From Bacteroidia bacterium (GTDB taxonomy: Bacteria > Bacteroidota > Bacteroidia > Chitinophagales > Saprospiraceae), in NCBI GenBank assembly GCA_030430845.1, contig JAUIKE010000033.1, forward strand, positions 1-59,592: a stretch of 59,592 nucleotides of DNA, in the 5' to 3' direction. The notes beneath the pieces are model-generated. The model did not search any database. It was not told the DNA's origin and saw nothing but the letters and a program-made list of their open reading frames with translations. A program made the translations under genes and the position numbers. Positions 40,861-49,723 of the stretch are shown in pieces (within the stretch, counting starts at the first letter, position 1; every line of letters starts with the position of its first letter).

Positions 40861-43530
40861 TTACTCATCCTTTAATACCTCGGCAGGATTGGTAGAGGCA
40901 ATCCTTAATGATAAGTAGCTAACGCTTATGATAGAAAGAAGGATTACGATGGCTCCGGCAAACAAGTAAACGAAAATAGATACATCCACCCGGTAAGCGA
41001 AGGAGTTCAGCCATTCCTGCATTTGTTGCCAGGAAAGGGGGATCGCCAGCAGCAGCGCCAGAATGAACAAACCAATATATTGCTTATTCAGCAAGCTGAA
41101 GATTTGCAGTTTGGAGGCACCCAAGACCTTTCGAATACCGATCTCCTTTTTCCGCTGCTCGGTGGAAAAGGCTAATAAACCTATCAGTCCAATAATGGCA
41201 ACAAATAAAGAGAAGCCGGTGAAAATGGAGAATAAGCCGGATAAGCTTCTTTCTTCAGCGTAAAGTTGTGCAATTTCTTCCGTGTAAAAAGAATAATCAA
41301 AAGGTACGTCATCCGTCATGCGATCCCAGCTTTGCTCAAGTTGAGAAAGCAGTTGTTCTTCTTGTTGAGCCTCATATTTGACAGCTACGACGCGTTGGTC
41401 TCCCCAGATGTCGGCATCCTCATGGAAAAACATCATGGGCATGATCTCTTGACGTAAAGACTGGAGGTGATAATCCTGTACTACTCCAATAACTCTTAAC
41501 TCACCCGAGTAGCCGGGGTACAGAATTCTTTGGCCAATTGCTTCTTCGTTGGTCCATTGGAAAAGCCGGGCGGTGGTTTCATTGATGATCAAACCGTCAT
41601 GGTCTTCTCCTCTTCCAGTTTCAAAAGCCCGGCCGGCTACTAAAGAAAAGTCCATGGTTTGGAAGTAGAATTCATCAATCTTATTTTGGCTGATGGATAA
41701 TCGGGTATTCGTTCCTTCCCGGGTATAAAAATCTTCCCAGGTTCCTCGCCCCGGCATATCCATGGCCAGAGCGGCCTGCTTGACACCTTTAGCTTGCTGG
41801 ACTTCATTGCGAAAGCTTTCCAATTTTGACCCTAATTTTTCAGCATTGTTAACCACCATTACATTTTCATAATCAAAGCCCAGGTTTTTGTTCTCCACAT
41901 ACTTTAACTGCTGATAAATTAAAACCGTGCCGGCCATTAAGGCAATGGAGATTGTGAACTGTGCAGTGACCAACAAATTCCTCAAATTCGATTTTTTCAT
42001 ACCACCCGATAACTGCCCTTTTAATACCTTGATAGGTTTAAAGGCAGATAAGTAAATGGCGGGATAAAAGCCTGCCAGAATACCTACCACTATAGGAATG
42101 GCCACCAACCAAAACAAAAGATCTGCTCGCAAGTAATGCTCAAAGGGTATTTCAATGGCGGTAAAATAATGAATAATCCAGCCCAGTACCGGTACCAACC
42201 CCATCGCCATGACGGTCGCTATGGCCGTAAGGGTAATGGATTCCACCAGAAACTGTTGGATCAGACTTTGTCGCAAAGCGCCCAAGGCCTTTTTTACTCC
42301 GATTTCTTTTGCCCGCGTACTGGCTCTGGCTGTAGAGAGGTTGACAAAATTCAGGATGGCAATGAGCAAAATAAATAAGGCCACCACTCTCAATAATCGA
42401 ACGATGGCAATATTACCTACCTGACCAATTCTGTTGCCGCTTTCCTGCGAATACAAGTGGATATCCTGAACGTTTTGTAAATAAAAATTCCAGCCTCCTT
42501 TTGATTTGATAAAATCATCAAAGCTCATTCCGAGGCGGGATAAGGACGGAACAACATATTGGCCGGCCAGAGCAGTGAACTTGTTCTCCAATTCTTCCTC
42601 ACTATCTGCGGATTTCAGCCTTGCATAAGTTACCATTTGCGTCCAGATCCAACTCCAGTCCATTCTTTCAACGTTGGGATTGCTGGGCATAGAAAGGAGA
42701 AAGTCGAAGTCAAAATGGGCGTTCTCGGCCTGGGAAGCCGTCACGCCACTTACCTCTACCGGAATTCGATCTTCGCCCAACTCCAGTACCTTTCCCAGGG
42801 CATCCTGATAGCCGAAATATTTCCGGGCGGTTTCTTCAGATAAAACGACCTTGTTGGGCCCGACCAAAGCAGTTTGAGGATCCCCTTCTATGAGTGGGAA
42901 AGCAAAGAATTCAAAAAAGTTAGAATCTGCTGCCAATACATCCTCTTCGTTAAAGGAAAGGAGTTTCCCATAATCGGTGGTGTGTCTGACAAGCTTGGGG
43001 CCTGGAGTGTTGACACGAGTGACATCCTCCACTTCCGGATAGTCTTTAAGAATAGCAGCAGCCAGTGGAGGAGGTGTAGAACTCATACTGCCTCCCTCGG
43101 GAGCCCAGATGTTGGTTTGATTTACTCTAAACAAGCGCTCGACCTCCGGGTGGTTTTGGTCAAAGCTGCTTTCAAACTGTGTAAACGCCAGAACAAGAAA
43201 GCAAGCGGCCAGGCCGAGTGTCAGTCCAAAAATATTAATAGAAGAATAGAAAGTGTTTTTTTTCAGACTGCGGAAAGCAATTTTAATATGAGTGGATAAC
43301 ATGACGGATTGATTTAAAAAAAATGGAAGTCGTACTTTTTTTATAGCAAAAGGTCGGAATAAGCTGATAACGCCCAGCAGATGTTTCCAGCGAGCTTTGC
43401 GCAGTCCCTCAGTTTGGACTCTTTGCAAAAATATTTCTTCCAGGTCTCCGAGAAATATCTCGATATGCTCTTCCTTGCAGAACTTTCTGAGCAGCCATAC
43501 GGCAAACCTGGAGGGTTGAACTTCTTTCAT
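40861..43530 (-). CDS. FtsX/MacB-type ABC transporter permease with Bacteroidota permease prefix domain (module 2)
   Basis: 889 aa, the same architecture as the permease at 9845: prefix domain (LLRKFCKEEHIEIFLGDLEE), membrane segment at about 100, MacB-like periplasmic domain, central FtsX bundle with TRAKEIGVKKALGALRQSL, second periplasmic domain, and final FtsX domain with KKEIGIRKVLGAS; it ends TNPAEVLKDE. The two permeases are clearly related, but the level of divergence (different lengths, loops and motifs) says separate old modules, not a recent duplication. An ATPase subunit is not encoded here. It starts 3 bp after the PadR gene and is followed by an A/T-rich stem. Confidence 0.85.
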   Translation of the reverse strand: MKEVQPSRFAVWLLRKFCKEEHIEIFLGDLEEIFLQRVQTEGLRKARWKHLLGVISLFRPFAIKKVRLPFFLNQSVMLSTHIKIAFRSLKKNTFYSSINIFGLTLGLAACFLVLAFTQFESSFDQNHPEVERLFRVNQTNIWAPEGGSMSSTPPPLAAAILKDYPEVEDVTRVNTPGPKLVRHTTDYGKLLSFNEEDVLAADSNFFEFFAFPLIEGDPQTALVGPNKVVLSEETARKYFGYQDALGKVLELGEDRIPVEVSGVTASQAENAHFDFDFLLSMPSNPNVERMDWSWIWTQMVTYARLKSADSEEELENKFTALAGQYVVPSLSRLGMSFDDFIKSKGGWNFYLQNVQDIHLYSQESGNRIGQVGNIAIVRLLRVVALFILLIAILNFVNLSTARASTRAKEIGVKKALGALRQSLIQQFLVESITLTAIATVMAMGLVPVLGWIIHYFTAIEIPFEHYLRADLLFWLVAIPIVVGILAGFYPAIYLSAFKPIKVLKGQLSGGMKKSNLRNLLVTAQFTISIALMAGTVLIYQQLKYVENKNLGFDYENVMVVNNAEKLGSKLESFRNEVQQAKGVKQAALAMDMPGRGTWEDFYTREGTNTRLSISQNKIDEFYFQTMDFSLVAGRAFETGRGEDHDGLIINETTARLFQWTNEEAIGQRILYPGYSGELRVIGVVQDYHLQSLRQEIMPMMFFHEDADIWGDQRVVAVKYEAQQEEQLLSQLEQSWDRMTDDVPFDYSFYTEEIAQLYAEERSLSGLFSIFTGFSLFVAIIGLIGLLAFSTEQRKKEIGIRKVLGASKLQIFSLLNKQYIGLFILALLLAIPLSWQQMQEWLNSFAYRVDVSIFVYLFAGAIVILLSIISVSYLSLRIASTNPAEVLKDE

Positions 43531-43533
43531 AGG

Positions 43534-43872
43534 TTAATGTGCCAGTCGGTCGATTGAGATGTTAGGAATCATACGGATAAGATCTGAGCGCAGGCGGTAG
43601 TTCTTCAGCAAAGCTTTTTCACCAGAGGGAGTGATGTGGTAAAACCGTTTTCTTCGCCCCCCTCGCTCAGCCTTGGCGCCGCCAATCTTGGATTCTACAA
43701 ATCCTTTTTTCTCCAGGCGGTTTAGAGCAGAGTGTAAAGCACCAATACTGACGTTGCGTTCCGTTTTTACTTCAATTTCATTTTTTATGGACACACCATA
43801 GGCATTGTCCTGGAGTGCCCCAATGGTTAGCAAAACCAGTTCTTCAAATTCTCCTAGTTGAGTAAACTTCAT
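43534..43872 (-). CDS. PadR-family transcriptional regulator (module 2)
   Basis: 112 aa with the PadR winged helix: GEFEELVLLTIGALQDNAYGVSI, the recognition region NVSIGALHSALNRLEKKGFVESKI and the wing GGRRKRFYHITPSGEKALL. Related to the PadR of module 1 (12399). It probably represses its own operon with the permease that starts 3 bp downstream. The divergent upstream region 43873-44155 contains three copies of a palindromic motif (43962-44077) that are the obvious candidate operators; PadR proteins bind ATGT/ACAT inverted sites. Confidence 0.9.
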   Translation of the reverse strand: MKFTQLGEFEELVLLTIGALQDNAYGVSIKNEIEVKTERNVSIGALHSALNRLEKKGFVESKIGGAKAERGGRRKRFYHITPSGEKALLKNYRLRSDLIRMIPNISIDRLAH

Positions 43873-43961
43873 ATCTTTTTGGATTAGTTTCCTAAAAGTA
43901 GAGGAAAGTGAGTTTAATTCCTAATTGTAGAGGTAATTAATTGGTTAAGGAATTGTTAAGG

Positions 43962-44077
43962 TTTTAGACATGTCATGTCTAGGTGTGTGTTGTATTGTGT
44001 TGATGATGAGTGTTTTGTTTTTGTTGGTGGCGATTTGTGATAAGACATGTCATGTCTTAGACATGACATGTCTAAAA
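43962..44077. promoter_or_regulatory. Triple palindromic motif in the padR-Nudix divergent region
   Basis: Three copies of AGACATGTCATGTCT or its complement. The outer copies are perfect 20-bp inverted repeats (43962-43981, 44058-44077). The middle copy (44042-44058) pairs with the third as a 15-bp-arm stem with a 1-nt loop. Each copy contains ACATGTCATGT, which includes ATGT and ACAT words typical of PadR sites, and they lie upstream of both the PadR operon and the Nudix gene. Operator function is inferred. Confidence 0.5.
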
Positions 44078-44155
44078 ACGGAACTTTAAACTAACTCTAA
44101 CAGTTATACGGACGACTAACTTCATTTTCTCAACTTAAACTAACACCCACTATCT

Positions 44156-44626
44156 ATGCAAAGCAAGCCCGTCAGATTATCCATCAAAGGCATTATTTTA
44201 AAAGACCAGGCCATACTTTGTCTGAAACATGAAAAACAAGGCTCCATCTACTACACGCTTCCAGGGGGCGGACAGGAATGGGGAGAGACCATCACCGAAA
44301 CCGTGAAAAGAGAATGTCTCGAAGAGGCGAATGTTGAGGTAGAGCCACATGAAGTCTTATTCATTCGAGACTACATTGGGAAAAATCATGAATTTGCCGA
44401 GCAGGATCCCGAAGTTCATCAGGTGGAGATCATGATGCGCTGCTCTGTACTCGAAGAACGGGATGCGTCTGTAGCCGTCCAGCCGGATGACCATCAAATT
44501 GGGATAGAGTGGATACCTATCAATAAACTTAAAGCTGTTGATTTCTATCCAAAAGTCCTGAAGGAAAAGATGGAAGACTTTTTGAAAGGAGGGGGCGTTT
44601 GGGCGTATTTGGGCGATGTGAATTGA
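44156..44626 (+). CDS. Nudix hydrolase
   Basis: 156 aa. The Nudix box GX5EX7REUXEEXGU is nearly perfect, from GGGQEWGETITETVKRECLE on to EANVEV (about residues 38-63); the final glycine is Asn here (EEAN). Nudix enzymes cleave nucleoside diphosphates linked to another group; the short N-terminal strand (RLSIKGIILKDQAILCLKHE) and C-terminal IGIEWIPINKLKAVDFYP fit an ADP-ribose or NUDT-type pyrophosphatase. It starts after the triple palindrome region, so it may be controlled by the PadR there. The end of the gene is followed by a 123-bp A/T-rich gap before the next gene. Confidence 0.85.
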   Translation: MQSKPVRLSIKGIILKDQAILCLKHEKQGSIYYTLPGGGQEWGETITETVKRECLEEANVEVEPHEVLFIRDYIGKNHEFAEQDPEVHQVEIMMRCSVLEERDASVAVQPDDHQIGIEWIPINKLKAVDFYPKVLKEKMEDFLKGGGVWAYLGDVN

Positions 44627-44749
44627 TAATCAAAAAAGTTTTTCTCAAAAAAATAAAAGCTAAGGCATGTGAAGTGATCAGGTGTGTTGAACCTTTAGAG
44701 CAAGAGTTCGTTACCTAATAACACACTTATTTTACCAAAAACCTTTAGC

Positions 44750-45496
44750 ATGAAAAATATATTTTTACCATTATTACTTCTTTTTGCTTTTCCGCTATTT
44801 GCCCAAGTCGATCAAATTCCTGCTGAGAAGAGCGATATCACCGTCACTCCTATTTTCCACGGGACTGTCGTTTTTCAATGGGATGGGAAAACGGTGTATG
44901 TGGATCCATATGGCGGAGCTGAGCGCTTCAGCGAACTTCCTGTCCCCGACCTGGTTTTGATCACCCACAAACATGGCGACCATTTGAATAAATCAACCCT
45001 CCAAAAACTGGACTTAAGCAAGGCCGAACTGATCGCCCCACAATCGGTGGTAGAAGATCTGGGCAACGTCACCTTTAACAAGGTTTGGACTTTAAATAAT
45101 GGTGAGACCAAAGAACTAAAGGGCATTTCCGTAGAAGCTGTACCTATGTACAACCTTCCAGCCGATGATAATCCGAGGCACCCCAAAGGCTGGGGCAATG
45201 GCTATGTGATTACTATGGGAGGTAAGCGCGTTTATATCTCAGGAGACACGGAAGATATTCCCGAAATGCGCCAGCTGAAAGACATCGATGTCGCTTTTGT
45301 ATGTATGAATTTGCCTTATACGATGGATGTTGAGCATGCTGCTTCGGCTGTAATTGATTTTAAGCCCGCGATCATGTACCCCTTTCATTTCAGAGGCAGC
45401 GGAGGCTTCAGTGATGTAGAACAGTTTAAAAAATTGGTGAATGAAGGTACGGATGCGGTTGAGGTTCGTTTGAGGGATTGGTATTCGGAAAAATAG
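44750..45496 (+). CDS. Exported metallo-beta-lactamase-fold hydrolase (UlaG-like)
   Basis: 248 aa with a signal peptide (MKNIFLPLLLLFAFPLFAQ). The metal-binding motif is ITHKHGDHLNK, the HxHxDH pattern with Lys between the first two His positions, and the later ligands lie in ISGDTEDI and PFHFRGSGG. UlaG-like enzymes hydrolyse lactones or phosphodiesters; this exported member may act on extracellular metabolites. The stop is 1 bp before the stop of the convergent gene, leaving no room for a terminator, so transcripts may overlap. Confidence 0.8.
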   Translation: MKNIFLPLLLLFAFPLFAQVDQIPAEKSDITVTPIFHGTVVFQWDGKTVYVDPYGGAERFSELPVPDLVLITHKHGDHLNKSTLQKLDLSKAELIAPQSVVEDLGNVTFNKVWTLNNGETKELKGISVEAVPMYNLPADDNPRHPKGWGNGYVITMGGKRVYISGDTEDIPEMRQLKDIDVAFVCMNLPYTMDVEHAASAVIDFKPAIMYPFHFRGSGGFSDVEQFKKLVNEGTDAVEVRLRDWYSEK

Positions 45497-45497
45497 C

Positions 45498-46031
45498 CTA
45501 CCTCGCCTGTTCGTACGCTTCCCTGAGCCAGGCTACCAATTCTTCATCGATTTCAGAAGCTTCCGTCAGAATAACTCGATGGGTACACATGGTACCAAAA
45601 GGGCCGGAATCCATCAGGCGGTCTCCCACAGGCTTGTCGTTGAATTTCAGACCAAGGTCGATTCTGGTTTTGGTCGCGGGCTTAATAAGGGCAAATTGCC
45701 GCTTGACTCGCATGCTTACACTTGTCTTTTTCGGAGCGATCTCAACATCCTTCCCAAAAGACTGGATCACAGAGACAAGCTGGTCGTAAATGGGTTTTAA
45801 ATGCTCTTTACCTTTGGAATATTGTGTTTTCACCAGATCCTCCGGCTTGGCAGAGCCTGCATCCGCCTCTCTGGCCTTTAGAGACACGAAGTTGGCATAA
45901 CCGTGTGTAAAGCCATGTTCTTTTTTGAGGAAATCGAGGATGGCTTTATGTTTTTCGAGCTTGTTTTTTTTGACTATACTTATCCAATGCTCAAGTGTCT
46001 TTCCGGTTTTTTCCAATAGTCCTTTTTCCAT
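45498..46031 (-). CDS. DUF4287/DUF5655 domain protein
   Basis: 177 aa from the ATG MEKGLLEKTGKTLEHW; a longer in-frame start at 46181 adds an A/T-rich leader with poor coding character. The N-terminal half is DUF4287 (LEHWISIVKKNKLEKHKAIL, then EHGFTHGYANFVSLKAREA), the C-terminal half is DUF5655 (KSVSMRVKRQFALIKPATKT, RIDLGLKFN, THRVILTEASEI). Such proteins often occur alone and may bind DNA or proteins; function unknown. The opposite strand gene ends 1 bp away. Confidence 0.8.
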   Translation of the reverse strand: MEKGLLEKTGKTLEHWISIVKKNKLEKHKAILDFLKKEHGFTHGYANFVSLKAREADAGSAKPEDLVKTQYSKGKEHLKPIYDQLVSVIQSFGKDVEIAPKKTSVSMRVKRQFALIKPATKTRIDLGLKFNDKPVGDRLMDSGPFGTMCTHRVILTEASEIDEELVAWLREAYEQAR

Positions 46032-46326
46032 GTTTGAAGTTTTTGTCTCCTCCTTCAAGAGGTAATTTTGAATCGGATCTGTTAAAACATTGTTGCGGAC
46101 AACTGCCTGTTTAAATGTAGAAGTAATTTTATGGTAAAGAAAAGAATTGTGAGGAGAAAAGTATTGGAAAAAATTTACCAAGCGATAGAAGCAGGGCCAT
46201 CCTTAACCTAGAAACAAGTTTTTTTTATTAATACAAAGTTTCACTAAGTGAACTTTTATGTATATAATTTTTTAAATTAGGCGCGAGAAGCTTAAATCTA
46301 CACCACCATATTCCAAAAACTTAAAC

Positions 46327-46566
46327 ATGAACCGATTAAGTACAGCTGTTCTATGTCTGTCCATTCTATTCTCTCTCAATTTTTGTAATTCTTCCAAGTA
46401 CTATTATTCTCCGCGACCTGATACAGAGCCTACTATGGGCCAATCAATTAGGGAATCTTCTCTTGAGGCAATCGAAGGGCCAAAGGCGAAGAAAAAAAGG
46501 GAAGCCGAAGAGTCCCTTGGAAATAAGTTCTTCACCAGGGGAAAAAATAAATCCGAGAAGGAATAG
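46327..46566 (+). CDS. Small putative lipoprotein
   Basis: 79 aa. Signal peptide with lipobox LNFC (Cys near residue 20), then a short tyrosine-rich stretch (SSKYYYSPRPD) and a highly charged Lys/Glu tail (KKKREAEESLGNKFFTRGKNKSEKE). No family recognised. It lies upstream of copy B of the dispersed repeat on the same strand. The preceding gap (46032-46326, 295 bp) is A/T-rich, with a short 6-bp-arm palindrome TTCACTAAGTGAA at 46240-46252 and nothing else I can name. Confidence 0.55.
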   Translation: MNRLSTAVLCLSILFSLNFCNSSKYYYSPRPDTEPTMGQSIRESSLEAIEGPKAKKKREAEESLGNKFFTRGKNKSEKE

Positions 46567-46603
46567 TCTGAAAAGGCCTGATGGGCAGGCTTTCAGGACC
46601 TTC

Positions 46604-46722
46604 CAAAATCGGACATTTCCGGACATTTTCGGACAGCAATTTGCGACCGAATAAAATTTTGTGAATCTTGTGTTAGTCACCTGGTGACTCCGAGTCACCA
46701 GGTGACTAACACAAGATTTCCC
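46604..46722. repeat. Dispersed 119-bp palindromic repeat, copy B
   Basis: Copy of 30374-30492 at an exact offset of 16230 bp, without gaps. The three 10-bp TCGGAC/CCGGAC units are diverged here, while the palindrome (26-bp arms 46664-46689 and 46693-46718, 3-nt loop) is kept perfect. The arm positions that differ do so in pairs (C-G to T-A and G-C to T-A). It ends about 100 bp before the gene at 46822; a short stem TTTCCTGG/CCAGGAAA (46753-46772) follows. Confidence 0.85.
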
Positions 46723-46821
46723 CAATTCAATATTCTAGCACGCTACTCCAACTTTCCTGGAGTACCAGGAAAACGAAAAAGCGGTACCTTGGTACAAACC
46801 TAATTCAAAACCATTCCAATC

Positions 46822-47082
46822 ATGCGACCACCAATCTGTGCTATTTGTCGGAAAGATTTTCGTGAAGATCCGAAAACGGGCGGTAGGGTCCGGTTTAAAC
46901 TATCGCCGGAAGAGCGGGCCTTTAACGATCGGATGAAAGCGAACCGAATGGTAGGCCACCCCAAAGGACTGGAGTGGTTCTGTAGTAAACATCTAGAAAT
47001 TGCCGAACAATATAAACAGCTTAGCTGGGCAGAGGCCCGACCAAAGATTATCGAGGATAGTGAAAATACCGACGTCATTTAA
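46822..47082 (+). CDS. Small CxxC/CxxH protein, possible zinc-binding
   Basis: 86 aa. Two metal-ligand pairs: CAIC (Cys6, Cys9) and CSKH (Cys54, His57), separated by a basic helix (ERAFNDRMKANRMVGHP), which could form a treble-clef-like zinc site; the rest is charged. No known family assigned. It follows copy B of the dispersed repeat and ends before the 24-bp-arm palindrome shared with the M28 peptidase gene. Confidence 0.6.
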   Translation: MRPPICAICRKDFREDPKTGGRVRFKLSPEERAFNDRMKANRMVGHPKGLEWFCSKHLEIAEQYKQLSWAEARPKIIEDSENTDVI

Positions 47083-47099
47083 TAAAAAAACTTCTAAGT

Positions 47100-47148
47100 A
47101 TAATTAAACAAAATACACCGCCGTCGGCGGTGTATTTTGTTTAATTAT
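47100..47148. terminator. Bidirectional terminator with 24-bp arms
   Basis: Perfect arms 47100-47123 and 47125-47148 with a 1-nt loop; core ACACCGCCG. Positioned between two converging stops (47082 and 47153). Confidence 0.8.
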
Positions 47149-47152
47149 GCTT

Positions 47153-49207
47153 TTACGGCTGCTTTATCACCTCAATACTTTCTAAAGCCCTCAGATACTC
47201 CGCCACATATTCAATAGGAATGGGGCCGAACTCGGCTGAGAGCTGGTTCCTGATCTCCAATACATCGTTTTTCCCGTTCACAAGGTTTAAGGCCTCATAA
47301 GAGTACTGTCCGCCTCCTCCTCTAAGGCCTGAAAAGCTCAACAAGGAAGGCCGCTTTTTCGCCGAATCGTAATGATCATTAAAGTAATTATAACCAAAAA
47401 CAGACATGGGGCCCTTGATGGCTTCGTTGCGAACGTATATCTGACCTGCATCCACATGTGCCGCCACTGCCTTCTTTCCCGCACCAATCGTATTTTTTAA
47501 TTCGTTCAAATATCGATTGTAAGCTTTTTGAATATCTATAGAAAGGTTTACAAAAGGCAGGAGGGAATTAAAGGCCTCCATTTCCTTTTGCCAGAAATAA
47601 TATTTTAGGTTTTCTCTATCATCGGCAGCCAATGACTCACCATATTCCAGCATTCGAGCCGCTCTGCTGAGGACATTCCGCTTCATCAGCTCGGTTAGGA
47701 CCGGCAAGTCTCGCTCACTCAGATCCGCGAGGTAATAAGCGGCGGCGGCTCCGATAAAGCTTGATCGTTTCATCTTTGTCGGGTCGATGTTACCGGCATG
47801 ATCGTAATTGGTGTGGATATACCGATCGGGCCAGTCGTGCAAATAAATAGACGGAATCCGGAAAGCACCTTCGCTGAACACCTGAAAATCACTTCCCATA
47901 TGAAATTGCCCGAGCACAGCATGCAGAGCTTCCTTTCCTCCTTCTTTCGAAACGATGGGATAGGGCACACTTTGTCCGCTGGAATAGGCATCAGAACTTT
48001 GATTGAGGAAGGCGCCCAGCGCTTCTCCTACATCATTGACAAAACTGGGTAAGCTGCTCGGGCTTCTGGAAACATGGAAGGTCGCCTTTGTTTCAGGACC
48101 GCCTCCTACCATGTCCATGTGGATGTTGAATTTGGTGTTTTCAGCAATCTCAGGCTGGAAGTTCAGCAAAGCAGTCGTTCCTTCTATTTCCGGCGACCAT
48201 ATAAAACGTATACTTCTTCTCGGCCGTTCGATCTTATTTTCCAGGATCAATTTTTTTAGGGTTCTGGCCACTTCCAGGATAGCCATACAGCCACTGGCAT
48301 TGTCATTAGCACCTGGGCGGGGATGGTCCAGGTGGCAGGTGAAAACGATCTCTTCATGCTTAACGTCCGGATCAGAACCCTCAATTCTTGCTGAAAGAAT
48401 GTCATAAGAGCCCGCTTCTTGCCTGGCCTCCACTTTGGCATGCAAACGGATACTCTCGCCCATGGCAAGCCTTTCCTGGAAATTCCGGGCCTGCTTCAAA
48501 GATACCATAAAAGCAAAGGTTGGGGTATCTGAGAATGTTTCCAGGTGCCCCCAACGGACCAGGTTCTCATTCTCTTTCCACCAGGCCGTTACCTGATTTT
48601 GTGCGTAACTAATGATGCCTGCCGCCCCATGTTTTTTTATAGCTAACGGAACGACTGCCGATGGCTGTAAAGAAGTCAATACCAGCTTGCCTCTCACCGC
48701 TTTTCCTTCATAATCTTCCGGTTTGTTTCCAGCGCCAATGTCTATTAACTCCGCTTCGGCTTCTCCACTGTGGCTATCTTGTGCTACGACCATCGGGATG
48801 GATTCCCAATCGGCAATTTTTATAGTTGGCGTCCATTTTCCATCTTGTTGCTTCATCTCCCATAATTCGGCGAAATCGACATTCCATGCAGGTCTTGATT
48901 TTTGGGTTCCGTACATGGCCTTCCCGTCTGCTGGGATACGAATGAGTTCAATATCTTCCAGTTGATACTCCTTGAGCTTGCCAGTTATAAAGGCGACGGC
49001 CTTGTTGTAATCCTCTGAGCCTCGCATACGGTGTAGGCGGGCAATGTATTCCACATTCCGTTTCGCGGATTCTCCGGAGAGTTCCTGGTTGAGGAGATGG
49101 ACCAGAGGCTCCTGGTCTAATGGAACCTTTTGAGCCAAAACGCTCTGGCACAACCAGAGACTTATGACTGTAAAACTTAAGTGAAGTACAATGGACTTGG
49201 TATTCAT
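47153..49207 (-). CDS. M28-family metallopeptidase with PA domain
   Basis: 684 aa. Signal peptide (about residues 1-25), then a PA (protease-associated) insert at about 120-260 with VRGKLVLTSLQPSAVVPLAI, and the M28 catalytic domain with HLDHPRPGANDNASG (metal ligands His and Asp), EIEGTTAL (Glu ligand), NIHMDMVGGG and a late HTNYDHAGNID (His). These are aminopeptidase/carboxypeptidase-like enzymes using two Zn ions, usually periplasmic. C-terminal helical domain of about 180 residues. It ends in the stem at 47100-47148. The start is the ATG before the signal peptide. Confidence 0.85.
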   Translation of the reverse strand: MNTKSIVLHLSFTVISLWLCQSVLAQKVPLDQEPLVHLLNQELSGESAKRNVEYIARLHRMRGSEDYNKAVAFITGKLKEYQLEDIELIRIPADGKAMYGTQKSRPAWNVDFAELWEMKQQDGKWTPTIKIADWESIPMVVAQDSHSGEAEAELIDIGAGNKPEDYEGKAVRGKLVLTSLQPSAVVPLAIKKHGAAGIISYAQNQVTAWWKENENLVRWGHLETFSDTPTFAFMVSLKQARNFQERLAMGESIRLHAKVEARQEAGSYDILSARIEGSDPDVKHEEIVFTCHLDHPRPGANDNASGCMAILEVARTLKKLILENKIERPRRSIRFIWSPEIEGTTALLNFQPEIAENTKFNIHMDMVGGGPETKATFHVSRSPSSLPSFVNDVGEALGAFLNQSSDAYSSGQSVPYPIVSKEGGKEALHAVLGQFHMGSDFQVFSEGAFRIPSIYLHDWPDRYIHTNYDHAGNIDPTKMKRSSFIGAAAAYYLADLSERDLPVLTELMKRNVLSRAARMLEYGESLAADDRENLKYYFWQKEMEAFNSLLPFVNLSIDIQKAYNRYLNELKNTIGAGKKAVAAHVDAGQIYVRNEAIKGPMSVFGYNYFNDHYDSAKKRPSLLSFSGLRGGGGQYSYEALNLVNGKNDVLEIRNQLSAEFGPIPIEYVAEYLRALESIEVIKQP

Positions 49208-49299
49208 GATGTTGGTTTATGCTTTCTTAATTGATGAGAGATCGGTTGTTGATCATCCCTTTATTTAGTTACATTAGATATTAACCCCCTGTAATAGAA

Positions 49300-49327
49300 A
49301 AATTTATCTTGTGTACATCTCAACTTG
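49300..49327. repeat. Short dispersed repeat next to the IS3 left end
   Basis: AAATTTATCTTGTGTACATC followed by TCAACTTG; matches 15824-15851 at 26 of 28 positions. It ends 14 bp before the IS3 left end, but the other copy has no IS element, so the repeat is independent. Confidence 0.5.
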
Positions 49328-49373
49328 TATTAATTAATCAATGAGATGGTCCTGAAAAACCGGACAATAAAAT

Positions 49374-49673
49374 TTGATAATTTTAAGTCCGATGAAAAAA
49401 GAACAATCAAAAAAGCGAGTGTATCGCAAGTATGATGCGGCATTTAAATCAGATGCGGTATCGCAGCTCAAATCTGGGCGTAGTGCCAAAGAGCTATCCC
49501 GACTCTTAGGGGTTTCCGAGAGCCTATTGTACAAGTGGAAGCAGGAGTCGACTGGTGGTCGTAATCGGGAACAAAGCGAAGAGATTAAACGTCTGAGGCG
49601 AGAGCTTAAATCCTTGGAAGAGGAGAACGAGATCCTAAAAAAAGCCTTGAGTATTTTCAGCCGGAGCGATTAG
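49374..49673 (+). CDS. IS3 family transposase OrfA
   Basis: 99 aa, N-terminal helix-turn-helix DNA-binding part (RVYRKYDAAFKSDAVSQLKS and RLLGVSESLLYKWKQE) and a leucine-zipper-like coiled segment at the end. Its last codons include the slippery run (A7 at 49637-49643) where a -1 shift would join the frame of orfB: the shifted frame is open from the slip to 50533. Confidence 0.9.
   Translation: MIILSPMKKEQSKKRVYRKYDAAFKSDAVSQLKSGRSAKELSRLLGVSESLLYKWKQESTGGRNREQSEEIKRLRRELKSLEEENEILKKALSIFSRSD
49637..49644 (+). other. Programmed -1 frameshift site of the IS3 transposase
   Basis: A7 then G (49637-49644) in the frame A-AAA-AAA-G at the end of orfA, the standard IS3-family slippery signal. Reading in the -1 frame after it is open and runs into orfB without a stop, so a fused OrfAB is possible. 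Confidence 0.75.
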
Positions 49674-49723
49674 ATCGTTATCGTTTTATAAGCAGTCAGC
49701 GTGAGCATTATAGCGTATTAAAG

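Noticed and set aside
46444..46725. 93-codon minus-strand frame similar to one at 30283-30468
   Set aside because: The similarity (TRFTKFY/ARFTKFY) is the translation of the dispersed palindromic repeat, not a protein family.
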